NCBI RefSeq assembly: GCF_000158955.1
Contig: NZ_GG657757.1
Coordinates: 3,507,331 to 3,553,635 of the forward strand
Reading direction: 5' to 3'
Length of the DNA stretch: 46,305 nucleotides
Origin: Streptomyces viridochromogenes DSM 40736
GTDB lineage: Bacteria > Actinomycetota > Actinomycetes > Streptomycetales > Streptomycetaceae
In this document: one piece after another, positions 18,001-26,358 of the stretch
How positions within the stretch are numbered: the first letter of the stretch is position 1
Layout: every line of letters starts with the position of its first letter
Program-made: the position numbers and the translations under genes
The notes under the pieces: generated by a model
What the model saw: only the letters and a program-made list of their open reading frames with translations
Told to the model about the DNA's origin: nothing
The model's database searches: none

Positions 18001-19722
18001 GTGGACGCGCAACGCCGTGGGCGGGGGGAACCGATCGACCCCGCAGACCAGTGGGTACTCAATCCGAACACCGGCGAATACGAACTGCGACTGACTCCAT
18101 CCGCAGCGCAGTCGCCGGGCGCCGGGACACGCGGAGCCACCGGCGGCCGCGGTACCGGCCGTGGGACGGGCCCCGGGACGACGACCCGTACCGAGGTCCC
18201 GCCGCAGCGCAGACGGCGCGGCGCCCCCGAGGAGCCGCCGCCGGGACGGCGCGGCGGACGGCGGCCTGCCCAGCAGAAGCCGAAGAAGGCGAAGAAGGTG
18301 CTGCTGTGGACCGGCGGCACGATGGCGTTCGTACTGGTCGGGGTCGGCGCCGCCGGCTACTTCTACCTCCAGCACCTGGCGGGCAACGTCACGACGACCG
18401 ACGTCGGCAGCGCGGGCGCGAGCAACTTCAGCAAGGACGAGGCCTTCAGCGTCCTCATCATCGGCACGGACAAGCGCACCGGTGAGGGCAACGAGGGCTA
18501 CGGCGACAAGGGCAGCTCCGGGCACGCCGACACCACGATCCTGCTGCACGTCGCCGAGGACCGCTCCAACGCGACCGCGCTCAGCATCCCCCGCGACCTG
18601 ATCGTGGACATCCCGGACTGCCCGACGAAGCAGGAGGACGGCTCGGAGAGGATCGTCGCCGGGCAGCAGGCCGTCCGCTTCAACCGGAGCCTCGGGGAGA
18701 ACGGCCGGGACCCGGGCTGCACCATGCGCACGGTGCAGGAGAACACCGGTATCCGGGTCGACCACTTCATGATGGCCGACTTCAACGCGGTGAAGACGCT
18801 GACCACGGCGGTCGACGGGGTCGACGTCTGCGTGGAGAAAGCGGTCAACGACAAGGACTCCAAACTCGTCCTGCCCGCGGGCGAGTCGAAGGTCGAGGGC
18901 GAGCAGGCCCTCGCGTTCGTCCGCACCCGCAAGAGCTTCGGCAACAGCGGCGACCTCGACCGGATCAAGGTCCAGCAGCAGTTCCTGGGCTCGCTCATGC
19001 GCAAGATGTCCTCCGGTGACACCCTCACCAGCCCGTCCAAGCTGCTGAAGCTCGCCGAGGCCGCGACCGAGGCGCTGACGGTGGACAAGGCGATCGGCAG
19101 CGTCGGCACGCTCAAGGACGTCGCGCTGGAGCTGAAGCAGGTGCCGACGAAGAACATCACCTTCACGACGGTGCCGGTGAAGGACAACCCGGCGGAGACC
19201 GTGAAGGCGACGGTCGTCCTCGACGAGACCAAGGCTCCCCAGGTGTTCGACATGATCGCGAACGACGTGTCGTTCACCGAGGTCAAGCGGCAGAAGAAGA
19301 AGGAGAAGGACGCCGAGGCCGCGCGGCTGAAGGGCACCAAGGCCCCGGCCTCCGAGGTCCGGGTGCGGATCCAGAACGGCGGTGCCGTCGCCGGCAGCGC
19401 CCAGAAGACCCTCCAGTACCTCCAGGTCGAGGAGGGCGTGACCAAGTCGGAGAACGTGGGCAACGCGCCCGCCGCACTGGCGAAGACCACGCTCGAGTAC
19501 GCCCCCGACCAGGCCGACCAGGCCCGTCGCCTCGCCGACATCATGGGCCTGCCCGGGTCGGCGCTGAAGCCCGGCGAGAGCGTGGCCAACTCCCAGGGGC
19601 TGCCCTCGATCACCCTGACCCTGGGCAAGGACTTCAAGGGCGCGGGTGTGAAGCTCGACGCCCCGGTCGAGGCGCCGGACGTGGAGAAGTCCACGGCCGA
19701 CAAGGTGAAGTGCGCGAGTTGA
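18001..19722 (+). CDS. LCP family protein with LytR_C domain, pair B gene 1
   Basis: A 573-residue paralogue of the 14336 gene. The same opening (VDAQRRGRGEPIDPADQWV) and the same GGAGGAAACAAGCAACC leader fix the start at GTG 18001 and not the upstream GTG. The membrane helix is at about 101-122. LCP motifs are VLIIGTDKRTGEGNEGYG, HADTTILLHVA, LSIPRDLIVDIPDCP and ALAFVRTRKSF. LytR_C follows from about 450. A Lys-rich charged linker (EVKRQKKKEKDAEAARLKG) separates the two domains, as in the paralogue. It has probably the same biochemical role as gene 1 of pair A; the duplicates may differ in glycopolymer or developmental timing. Confidence 0.92.
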   Translation: MDAQRRGRGEPIDPADQWVLNPNTGEYELRLTPSAAQSPGAGTRGATGGRGTGRGTGPGTTTRTEVPPQRRRRGAPEEPPPGRRGGRRPAQQKPKKAKKVLLWTGGTMAFVLVGVGAAGYFYLQHLAGNVTTTDVGSAGASNFSKDEAFSVLIIGTDKRTGEGNEGYGDKGSSGHADTTILLHVAEDRSNATALSIPRDLIVDIPDCPTKQEDGSERIVAGQQAVRFNRSLGENGRDPGCTMRTVQENTGIRVDHFMMADFNAVKTLTTAVDGVDVCVEKAVNDKDSKLVLPAGESKVEGEQALAFVRTRKSFGNSGDLDRIKVQQQFLGSLMRKMSSGDTLTSPSKLLKLAEAATEALTVDKAIGSVGTLKDVALELKQVPTKNITFTTVPVKDNPAETVKATVVLDETKAPQVFDMIANDVSFTEVKRQKKKEKDAEAARLKGTKAPASEVRVRIQNGGAVAGSAQKTLQYLQVEEGVTKSENVGNAPAALAKTTLEYAPDQADQARRLADIMGLPGSALKPGESVANSQGLPSITLTLGKDFKGAGVKLDAPVEAPDVEKSTADKVKCAS

Positions 19723-19738
19723 CCCGCTGAGGGCAACT

Positions 19739-19782
19739 GACAGGCCCGTCGTGCGTCTAACAGGAGGCAGGACGGGCCTGTC
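19739..19782 (+). promoter_or_regulatory. 12-bp perfect inverted repeat between LCP pair B genes, with AGGAGG in its loop
   Basis: The arms GACAGGCCCGTC (19739-19750) and GACGGGCCTGTC (19771-19782) are perfectly complementary and enclose a 20-base loop containing AGGAGG (19762-19767). There is no U-tract, so it is not a classical terminator. A weaker hairpin with partly changed arms lies at the equivalent site in pair A (16079-16123). It could tune downstream translation or mRNA stability. Confidence 0.5.
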
Positions 19783-19813
19783 GCGTGCGCGGGGGGCGGG
19801 AAGGACCGGGGAA

Positions 19814-21502
19814 GTGACGCAGAGCGGTGTGCGGGAGAACGAGACGCGGGGCGTCCGCGGTGAACCGGGCCCGGGCGAGGCGGAGCCGGCGACGGAGACC
19901 GAGACGGAGACGGCTGACGAGGGCGGACCGGCGAAGGACACCGGACCGGACGCCCAGGCGGGTGCACAGCCCCCCGGCGACGGCGGTGACGGCGCTGAAG
20001 GCCGGAGCATCGCGGGCCGCCCCCGGCGTCCGCGGCGGCTGCTGAAGTGGTCCGCCGCCGTGCTCGCCTTGCTCATACTCGGGACGGCCGGGGCCGGTTA
20101 CCTCTACTACCGGCACCTCAACGGCAACATCAAGAAGGACGCCCTGAACCTCGGCGACCACAAGGTCGCCGCTCCCACACCGAACGCCGCCGGTCAGACC
20201 CCGCTGAACATCCTGCTCATCGGCTCCGACGCCCGCGACACCGAGGAGAACCAGAAACTCGGCGGCGCCCGCGAGACGTTCGGCGGTACCCCCCTCGCGG
20301 ACGTCCAGATGCTGCTGCACCTGTCCGCCGACCGCACCAACATGTCGGTCGTCAGCATGCCCCGCGACACCCTGGTGAAGATCCCGAAGTGCACCGACCC
20401 GGACGACGGGAAGGTGTACCCGGCGACCCAGGGCCGGACCATGACCAACCAGAGCCTCGGGCACGGCGGTCCGGGCTGCAGCGTGGCCACCTGGCAGGAG
20501 CTCACCGGCATCCACATCGACCACTTCGTCATGGTCGACTTCGCCGGCGTGGTGTCCATGGCCGACGCCGTCGGCGGTGTCCCGGTGTGCGTCGACGCCA
20601 ACATCCACTCCCGCACCTCCGACGGCAAGGGCTCGGGCCTGAAACTGGAGAAGGGCACCTCGTACATCCAGGGCGAGCAGGCCCTGCAGTGGCTGCGCAC
20701 CCGCTACGGCTTCGAGGACGGCAGCGACCTCGCCCGCGCCAAGGCCCAGCACATGTACATGAACGCGATGGTCCGGCAACTGCGCGACAACGCCACCCTG
20801 AGCAGCCCGAACAAGCTCCGCAGACTGGCCGAGGAGGCCACCCGGGCCCTGACGGTCGACACCGGCCTCGACACCGTCAAGAAGCTCTACGACCTCAGCA
20901 ACGAGCTGCGCAAGGTGGAGCCGGAGCGCATCACCATGACCACGATGCCCAACCGGTACGTCGGCGCCCGTGTGGAGCCCACGGACGACGCCGAGCAGCT
21001 GTTCCGGCTGGTGCGCGAGGACATCGCGCTGGACGGCAAGGACAAGGCCCGGAAGCAGACGGCGGAGGAGGCCGCCGCCGACCCGGCCGCGGCCGACGAC
21101 GAGATCCCCGTCCAGGTCCGCAACGGCACCCGCACCGACACCCTGGCAGCGGTACGCGGACGCGCGAGCGAGGTGACCGGGCTGCTGACGGAGAAGGGCT
21201 TCGCCCAGGCCGTCGCCGACACCACCGGCTCGTGGAGCGAGGACGGCACCGTCGTCCGCTACCCGAGCGCCGACCTGGAGGGCGACGCCCAGCGGGTCGC
21301 CAAGGCCCTGGGCATCCCGCTCGGTTCGGTGAAGCGGTCCACCGACGTCACCGGCGTCACACTCGTCGTGGGCGCCGACTGGCGTACCGGCACGACCTAC
21401 AAGGCTCCCCGGCGGGACGACAAGACCCCGAAGTCGGCCGAGGCGCTCAACGGCGCGGACGACAAGGCCTGCATGCACGTGAACCCGGCGTTCACCTGGT
21501 GA
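19814..21502 (+). CDS. LCP family protein with LytR_C domain, pair B gene 2
   Basis: A 562-residue paralogue of the 16151 gene. I use GTG 19814 because its surroundings (GGGGAA then GTG-ACG-CAG-AGC) match the ATG-GCA-CAG-AGC start of the paralogue. The cytoplasmic tail is acidic (a TETETETADE stretch near 28-38), unlike the basic tail of its partner. The membrane helix is at about 78-99 and ends GYLYYRHLNGNI. The LCP domain has LNILLIGSDARDTEENQKLGG, VQMLLHLSADR, VSMPRDTLVKIPKC and ALQWLRTRYGFEDGSD. LytR_C lies from about 425 (IPVQVRNGTRTDTLA) to VVGADWRTG. A strong terminator follows. Confidence 0.92.
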   Translation: MTQSGVRENETRGVRGEPGPGEAEPATETETETADEGGPAKDTGPDAQAGAQPPGDGGDGAEGRSIAGRPRRPRRLLKWSAAVLALLILGTAGAGYLYYRHLNGNIKKDALNLGDHKVAAPTPNAAGQTPLNILLIGSDARDTEENQKLGGARETFGGTPLADVQMLLHLSADRTNMSVVSMPRDTLVKIPKCTDPDDGKVYPATQGRTMTNQSLGHGGPGCSVATWQELTGIHIDHFVMVDFAGVVSMADAVGGVPVCVDANIHSRTSDGKGSGLKLEKGTSYIQGEQALQWLRTRYGFEDGSDLARAKAQHMYMNAMVRQLRDNATLSSPNKLRRLAEEATRALTVDTGLDTVKKLYDLSNELRKVEPERITMTTMPNRYVGARVEPTDDAEQLFRLVREDIALDGKDKARKQTAEEAAADPAAADDEIPVQVRNGTRTDTLAAVRGRASEVTGLLTEKGFAQAVADTTGSWSEDGTVVRYPSADLEGDAQRVAKALGIPLGSVKRSTDVTGVTLVVGADWRTGTTYKAPRRDDKTPKSAEALNGADDKACMHVNPAFTW

Positions 21503-21508
21503 CGGAAA

Positions 21509-21538
21509 CGGGCCCCTCCCGCAGGGGAAGGGGCCCGG
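21509..21538. terminator. bidirectional terminator between LCP pair B and glycosyltransferase
   Basis: A GC-rich hairpin with arms CGGGCCCC and GGGGCCCG lies between two convergent genes, seven bases after the LCP stop and 17 before the glycosyltransferase stop. No clear T-run is present, as is common in Streptomyces. Confidence 0.7.
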
Positions 21539-21554
21539 ACACGAGCGGTGTGCG

Positions 21555-22592
21555 TCAGCCGGTGGCCGCGTCCGCGCGGACCGCCGGGCGGCGGCTCGCT
21601 ATCACCTTGCGGGCGAGCGCGCGCGGACTGGTCAGGAAGCCCCAGCCCCACGACATGTGCATGGTGGCCAGCGCCACCGGGATCTGCAGCCGGGCCTTCA
21701 GCGGCAGCCCCTTGCCCGCCGGAAGCGAGCCGAGGAGGATCGCCGCGAGATAGCCGCCGGGCACCACGAATCCCCACGGCGTCAGCACCGCGCCCACCAG
21801 GATCCCGGCCGCGATCGCGCACACGGCGGCCGGCGGGGCGAGGTAGCGCAGGTTGATCGAGCCCTCGTGGAAGCGGGCGACGACGTGCCGCCAGCGGCCG
21901 TAGTCCTTGTACTGCTTGGCGAGCGCCTTCACGCTCGGCCGCGGCCGGTACGACACCCGCAGCTCCGGCGAGAACCAGACCAGCCCGCCGGCCTCACGGA
22001 TGCGGAAGTTCAGCTCCCAGTCCTGGGCGCGGATGAACTCCACGTTGTAGCCGCCCTGCTGCTCCAGCGCCTCGCGCCGGAAGACTCCCAGGTAGACGGT
22101 CTCGGCCGGGCCCGCCTGCCCGCCGGTGTGGAAGGCGGCGTTGCCGACCCCTATCTTCGAGGTCATCGCGGCGGCGACGGCGTGCTCCCAGTCGTTCTCG
22201 CCCTCGGCGTGCATGATGCCGCCGACGTTCTGCGCGCCGGTCTCCTCCAGGAGCCGTACGGCGGTGGTGATGTAGTCGGCCGAGAGCATGCCGTGCCCGT
22301 CGACACGGACGACGATCGGGTGCCGGGAGGCGTTGATCGCGGCGTTGAGGGCGGCCGGCGTACGGCCGGTCGGGTTCGGGACGGTGTGGACACGCGCGTC
22401 TTCGGCCACGAGCTCGGCGGCGATCTCGTCCGTGCGGTCCGTGGACGGACCGAGGGCGATCACGACCTCCATCTCGCCGGCGTACTCCTGCGCGAGGATC
22501 GCTTGGACTGCTCCCCGCAGATGCCGTTCCTCGTTGAGGACGGGCATGATCACAGAAACGGCGGGGAGCCGCACGTCGGGATTGGCGTTCAT
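21555..22592 (-). CDS. family 2 glycosyltransferase with C-terminal membrane segments
   Basis: A 345-residue protein with a GT-A catalytic domain (about 10-235): VSVIMPVLNEERHL, VVIALGPSTDRTDEI, the nucleotide/metal site VVRVDGHGML, and a late acidic motif in RAQDWELNFRIREAGG. Two or three hydrophobic segments follow (about 250-320), suggesting that it works at the membrane on a lipid-linked acceptor. It lies between LCP genes, which fits synthesis of the glycopolymer that LCP enzymes attach. It is divergent from the LCP gene at 22721, with about 130 bases between starts. The sugar donor is unknown. Confidence 0.87.
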   Translation of the reverse strand: MNANPDVRLPAVSVIMPVLNEERHLRGAVQAILAQEYAGEMEVVIALGPSTDRTDEIAAELVAEDARVHTVPNPTGRTPAALNAAINASRHPIVVRVDGHGMLSADYITTAVRLLEETGAQNVGGIMHAEGENDWEHAVAAAMTSKIGVGNAAFHTGGQAGPAETVYLGVFRREALEQQGGYNVEFIRAQDWELNFRIREAGGLVWFSPELRVSYRPRPSVKALAKQYKDYGRWRHVVARFHEGSINLRYLAPPAAVCAIAAGILVGAVLTPWGFVVPGGYLAAILLGSLPAGKGLPLKARLQIPVALATMHMSWGWGFLTSPRALARKVIASRRPAVRADAATG

Positions 22593-22720
22593 AGAGGCCT
22601 CACGTTACCGCGAACGGGGGACACCGGTGCGCGCCGCCGGGGCGGTTCCCGCAGGCCGCAGATCGTATCGGCCTACGGTGTCACGGATCTCACGTACGGC
22701 CGCCGTCCGGAGGTATCCCC

Positions 22721-24205
22721 TTGCCCACGCCGCCGCGATCCCCTCGGACCACCACCGCCCCACAGCGCCGCCCACAGCCCTCCCCCGGCCGTGCCCCGCG
22801 CAGGGCCGCGCCGTCCGGACGGGCCCGGAAGCCGCGCTGGGGTCTGCGGGTGATCACCACGCTGTCCGTGGTGGTCCTGGCCTCCGCCGGTATCGGGCAC
22901 GCGGTGATGACCAGCCTGGAGGCGGACATCGTCCGGGTCGACCCCTTCAAGGACATGAAGAACCGGCCCGAGGCGGGCCACGGCATGAACGTCCTGCTCG
23001 TGGGCACCGACGGCCGCGACAGGATCGGCGCGGAGGAGCGGCGGAAGTACCGGCTCGGCGGCGCGCCCTGCCACTGCACCGACACGATCATGATCGTGCA
23101 CATCTCGGAGGACCGGGAGCGGGCGAGCGTGGTCAGTCTGCCGCGCGACTCCTACGCGGTGACGCCCGCGCACGTCGACCGCACGACGGGCGCACGGCAC
23201 GGGGGCCATCCGATCAAGCTGAACGCGGCGTACGCGGAGGGCGGGCCGCAGCTGACCGTGCGGACCGTCGAGAGCATGACGAAGGTGAAGATCGACCACT
23301 ATCTGGAGGTCGACTTCACCAGCTTCATGAAGACCGTGGACGTGGTCGGGGGCGTGCGGATCTGCACCGCCGCCCCCCTGAGGGACAGCTACACCGGCCT
23401 CGACCTGCCCGCCGGGCAGCACACGCTGGAGGGCGGGCAGGCGCTGCAGTACGTACGGGCCCGGCATGTCGACGGAGCCTCCGACCTGGGCCGGATGAAG
23501 CGCCAGCAGCGCTTCATGGCGGCGCTCGTGGACCGGGTCACCTCCTCCGGGATCATGCTGAACCCGATGAAGTTCCGGGACGTGACCCGGGCGGTGCTCG
23601 GCTCGGTGCGGGCCGACAAGGGCTTCGGCACGGACGAGATGCTGGACCTGGGCCGGGCCATGCGGAACTTCTCCCCTTCCTCCTCCGAGTTCACCACCGT
23701 CCCCATCGGGGGGATGGGGTACGCCGTGGAGGGTGTCGGGTCGACGCTGAAGTGGGACCCCGCGAAGTCGGAGCGCCTCTTCCACGCCCTGCGTGAGGAC
23801 CGGCCGCTGTCCGCGCACCGGCCGGGTGGCGCGGTCCCGCTGGTCCCGGTCGCTCCGCAGCGGATCAGCGTCCAGGTGGAGAACGGCACGAGCACGCCCG
23901 GCCTCGGCCGCCGGGTGGACGCGGCGCTCGCGGCGGCGGGCTTCGTCACGACCCGCACCCCCGTGACCCACGCCACCGACGACGTGAAGCGCACGGTCGT
24001 CGCCTACGACCCCCGCTGGGACCGCTCGGCGAAGTCCCTCGCGACGGCCCTGCCGGGCAGCGAGCTCCGGCCGGTCGCGGGCCTGGGCGCGACCCTGAAG
24101 GTCATCGCGGGCACCGACTTCGACCGCGTCCGCAAGGTGCGGGCGGAGGACCCGGAGCAGGGTGGGGACGGGGTGGTCCGTGGGGACGAGGTGGCGTGCT
24201 CGTAG
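22721..24205 (+). CDS. LCP family protein with LytR_C domain
   Basis: A 494-residue LCP protein. The start is TTG 22721, nine bases after GGAGG. It has a Pro/Arg-rich N-terminus, a membrane helix (about 41-62) and an LCP domain with MNVLLVGTDGRDRIG, a CHCTDTIMIVH segment, VSLPRDSYAV, IKLNAAYAEGGPQLTVRTVE and ALQYVRARHVDGASD. The C-terminal LytR_C domain starts near 385 (ISVQVENGTSTPGLG). It belongs to a different LCP subgroup from the four tandem copies and is closer to the 24951 gene in its KLNAAYAEGG motif. The paired cysteines in APCHCTD are unusual and could form an extracytoplasmic disulfide. Confidence 0.9.
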   Translation: MPTPPRSPRTTTAPQRRPQPSPGRAPRRAAPSGRARKPRWGLRVITTLSVVVLASAGIGHAVMTSLEADIVRVDPFKDMKNRPEAGHGMNVLLVGTDGRDRIGAEERRKYRLGGAPCHCTDTIMIVHISEDRERASVVSLPRDSYAVTPAHVDRTTGARHGGHPIKLNAAYAEGGPQLTVRTVESMTKVKIDHYLEVDFTSFMKTVDVVGGVRICTAAPLRDSYTGLDLPAGQHTLEGGQALQYVRARHVDGASDLGRMKRQQRFMAALVDRVTSSGIMLNPMKFRDVTRAVLGSVRADKGFGTDEMLDLGRAMRNFSPSSSEFTTVPIGGMGYAVEGVGSTLKWDPAKSERLFHALREDRPLSAHRPGGAVPLVPVAPQRISVQVENGTSTPGLGRRVDAALAAAGFVTTRTPVTHATDDVKRTVVAYDPRWDRSAKSLATALPGSELRPVAGLGATLKVIAGTDFDRVRKVRAEDPEQGGDGVVRGDEVACS

Positions 24206-24217
24206 CGCGTCGGCGCG

Positions 24218-24775
24218 TCAGTCCTCGTACCCCTCCGCCGCGCGCTTCTCGCGCAGTTCCATGATCGCGCGGCGGCGGGCCAGGCGGTGGGTGCGGCGGA
24301 TCTGGGCCTCCTGGTAGCGGCGCTTGTCGCGTTCGGTCTCCGGGAGGACCGGCGGGACCCGGCGGGGCTTGCCGTCGGCGTCGACGGCCGCGAAGACGAG
24401 GTAGGCGGAACCGACCTGGGTGGGCGGGGCCGACTCGTTCCAGCGCTCGGCGAGGACCCGGACACCGACCTCCATGGACGTCCGGCCGGTCCAGTTGACC
24501 TGCGCCTTGACGTGCACGAGGTCACCGACGCGGACCGGCTCCAGGAAGGCCATCTCGTCCATGGAGGCGGTGACGGCCGGCCCGCCGGAGTGCCGCCCGG
24601 CCACGGCCCCCGCCGCGTCGTCGACCAGCTTCATGATCACCCCGCCGTGCACCGTCCCCAGAAGGTTCGTGTCGTTGTGGGTCATGATGTGGCTGAGGGT
24701 GGTTCGGGAGGCTGATGTCGCCTTGCCCGGGATATCCGAGGCGCCGGAATCCGCAGCTGAGGCCTGCTCTGTCAT
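24218..24775 (-). CDS. acyl-CoA thioesterase, hot-dog fold
   Basis: A 185-residue single hot-dog domain protein of the YciA/BFIT type that hydrolyses acyl-CoA to free acid and CoA. The signature is THNDTNLLGTVHGGVIMKLVDDAAGAVA (residues about 32-59, in pieces), with the catalytic acid/Asn and the HGG turn, and then DEMAFLEPVRVGDLV. An Arg/Lys-rich helical tail follows (QIRRTHRLARRRAIMELREK). It is convergent with the LCP gene upstream of it and divergent from the LCP gene at 24951. A long inverted repeat lies immediately before its start. Confidence 0.88.
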   Translation of the reverse strand: MTEQASAADSGASDIPGKATSASRTTLSHIMTHNDTNLLGTVHGGVIMKLVDDAAGAVAGRHSGGPAVTASMDEMAFLEPVRVGDLVHVKAQVNWTGRTSMEVGVRVLAERWNESAPPTQVGSAYLVFAAVDADGKPRRVPPVLPETERDKRRYQEAQIRRTHRLARRRAIMELREKRAAEGYED

Positions 24776-24787
24776 GGCCCCTACCTT

Positions 24788-24842
24788 AGGGGCGCTTTCA
24801 CTATGCCCGCCCGGGTCGCGCGCTCATAGTGAAAGCACCCCT
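24788..24842. promoter_or_regulatory. 18-bp near-perfect inverted repeat in a divergent promoter region
   Basis: The arms AGGGGCGCTTTCACTATG (24788-24805) and CATAGTGAAAGCACCCCT (24825-24842) are complementary except at one position and enclose a 19-base GC-rich loop. It sits 12 bases from the thioesterase start and about 110 bases before the LCP start. It may be an operator with two symmetric half-sites or a structured leader of the thioesterase mRNA. Confidence 0.6.
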
Positions 24843-24950
24843 TATGCCGTCGCCATATGAGGGGGATTTGTGTCAGCTTCGCCACAGCCGTGCTCTGATT
24901 TTCCGACGACTCTTGTATGGCGCACTACGGAGACCTGCACACTGGGCCGC

Positions 24951-26252
24951 ATGAATGATTGGCCCGAGGGATGGTCCGGCGACAACCGCGGCGGCCGGTA
25001 CGGACGCGGCAGCTCCAGCTCACAGCCCGAGAGCGCCCGTGTCATGCGGCAGGTCCGCCGCGGTCCGGCGGCGTCGCCCGGGCAGGCCGGCTACGGCGGT
25101 GCGCCGCAGTACGTCGGCGGAGTACCGCAGCAGCCGTCGTACGTCGACGGCGGATACGCCGAGCCGCCGGGCGGCTACGACAGCGGCTACAACACCGGCC
25201 AGGTCTACGGCTCGCCCGGTGGCAGAGGCCCCGGCGGACCGGACGACGGCCTGTACGAGCCGCGCCCCGCGCCCAACTGGCGCCGCCGCATCAAGGTGAC
25301 GGTCATCACGCTGGCGACGGTGCTGGTCGTGACGAGCGTCGCCACGTACTTCTGGGCCGACTCCAAGCTCAACCGCGACGTCGACCTGTCGAAGGTCATC
25401 GACCGGCCGGAGGCGGGCGAGGGCACGAACTACCTGATCGTCGGCTCCGACAGCCGTGCGGGCATGTCGGCCGAGGAGAAGAAGAAGCTGCACACCGGGT
25501 CCGCCGAGGGCAAGCGCACGGACTCGATGATGATCCTGCACACCGGCAGCGGCGCCCCGACGCTGGTCTCGCTGCCGCGTGACTCGAACGTCACGATCCC
25601 GTCCTACAAGGGCTCCGACTCCGGCAAGCTCTACCCGGCCACGGGCCGCCAGACGAAGCTGAACGCCGCGTACGCGGAGGACGGCCCGGAACTGCTGGTC
25701 CGTACCGTCGAGTCCAACACGGGCCTGCACATCGACCACTACGTGGAGATCGGCTTCGGCGGCTTCGCGAACATCGTGGACGCGGTCGGCGGCGTCGAGA
25801 TGGACATCCCGCAGGACATCAAGGACACCAAGTCCGGCGCGGACTTCAAAAAGGGCAAGCAGACCCTCAACGGCGAGCAGGCCCTCGCCTTCGTCCGCAC
25901 CCGCTACGCGCTCGCCGGCTCCGACCTGGACCGTACGAAGAACCAGCAGAAGTTCCTCTCGGCACTCGCCAGCCAGGTCGCCACCCCGAGCACGGTCCTC
26001 AACCCGTTCAAGCTCTACCCGACCATGGGCGCCGGCCTCGACTCCCTCGTGGTCGACAAGGACATGGGCCTGTTCGACCTGGCCGACATGTTCTGGGCGA
26101 TGAAGGGCGTCAGTGGCGGCGAGGGCAAGTCCATGAACATGCCGATCGCGGGCAACTCCGGGAACGGCAACCTCCAGTGGGACACCACGAAGGTGAAGAC
26201 CCTGGTGAACGAGTTGAAGAACGACGACAAGGTCACCGTCTCGAGCAAGTGA
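24951..26252 (+). CDS. LCP family protein without LytR_C domain
   Basis: A 433-residue LCP protein from ATG 24951; an upstream in-frame GTG lacks supporting features and precedes a promoter-like TTGTAT. The N-terminal 110 residues are cytoplasmic and rich in Gly, Tyr, Pro and Gln (VPQQPSYVDGGYAEPPGG), followed by a membrane helix (about 115-135). LCP motifs are TNYLIVGSDSRAGMSAEEKKK, RTDSMMILH, VSLPRDSNVTIPSY, KLNAAYAEDGPELLVRTVE and ALAFVRTRYALAGSDLDRTKNQQ. This is the only LCP protein here whose tail is replaced by a short NGNLQWDTTKVKTLVNEL end. A strong terminator follows. Confidence 0.91.
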   Translation: MNDWPEGWSGDNRGGRYGRGSSSSQPESARVMRQVRRGPAASPGQAGYGGAPQYVGGVPQQPSYVDGGYAEPPGGYDSGYNTGQVYGSPGGRGPGGPDDGLYEPRPAPNWRRRIKVTVITLATVLVVTSVATYFWADSKLNRDVDLSKVIDRPEAGEGTNYLIVGSDSRAGMSAEEKKKLHTGSAEGKRTDSMMILHTGSGAPTLVSLPRDSNVTIPSYKGSDSGKLYPATGRQTKLNAAYAEDGPELLVRTVESNTGLHIDHYVEIGFGGFANIVDAVGGVEMDIPQDIKDTKSGADFKKGKQTLNGEQALAFVRTRYALAGSDLDRTKNQQKFLSALASQVATPSTVLNPFKLYPTMGAGLDSLVVDKDMGLFDLADMFWAMKGVSGGEGKSMNMPIAGNSGNGNLQWDTTKVKTLVNELKNDDKVTVSSK

Positions 26253-26264
26253 GCACCGGGCAGC

Positions 26265-26298
26265 GCAGAGGGGGCACCCCGTGGGGTGCCCCCTCTGC
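26265..26298 (+). terminator. intrinsic terminator after LCP gene
   Basis: A 16-bp perfect stem, GCAGAGGGGGCACCCC with its complement, around a 2-base GT centre, begins 13 bases after the stop codon. The stability is very high; the T-run is missing. Confidence 0.85.
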
Positions 26299-26358
26299 CG
26301 TGAGCCGGTCGGCTTGCCGTGTGCCGGCCGGCGTGATCCGGCCGGCATGAGCCGGTGC

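Noticed and set aside
26300..26358. Repeated CCGGCCGG words after the LCP terminator as a regulatory array
   Set aside because: Such words are expected at this GC content, and no clear symmetry or spacing is kept.
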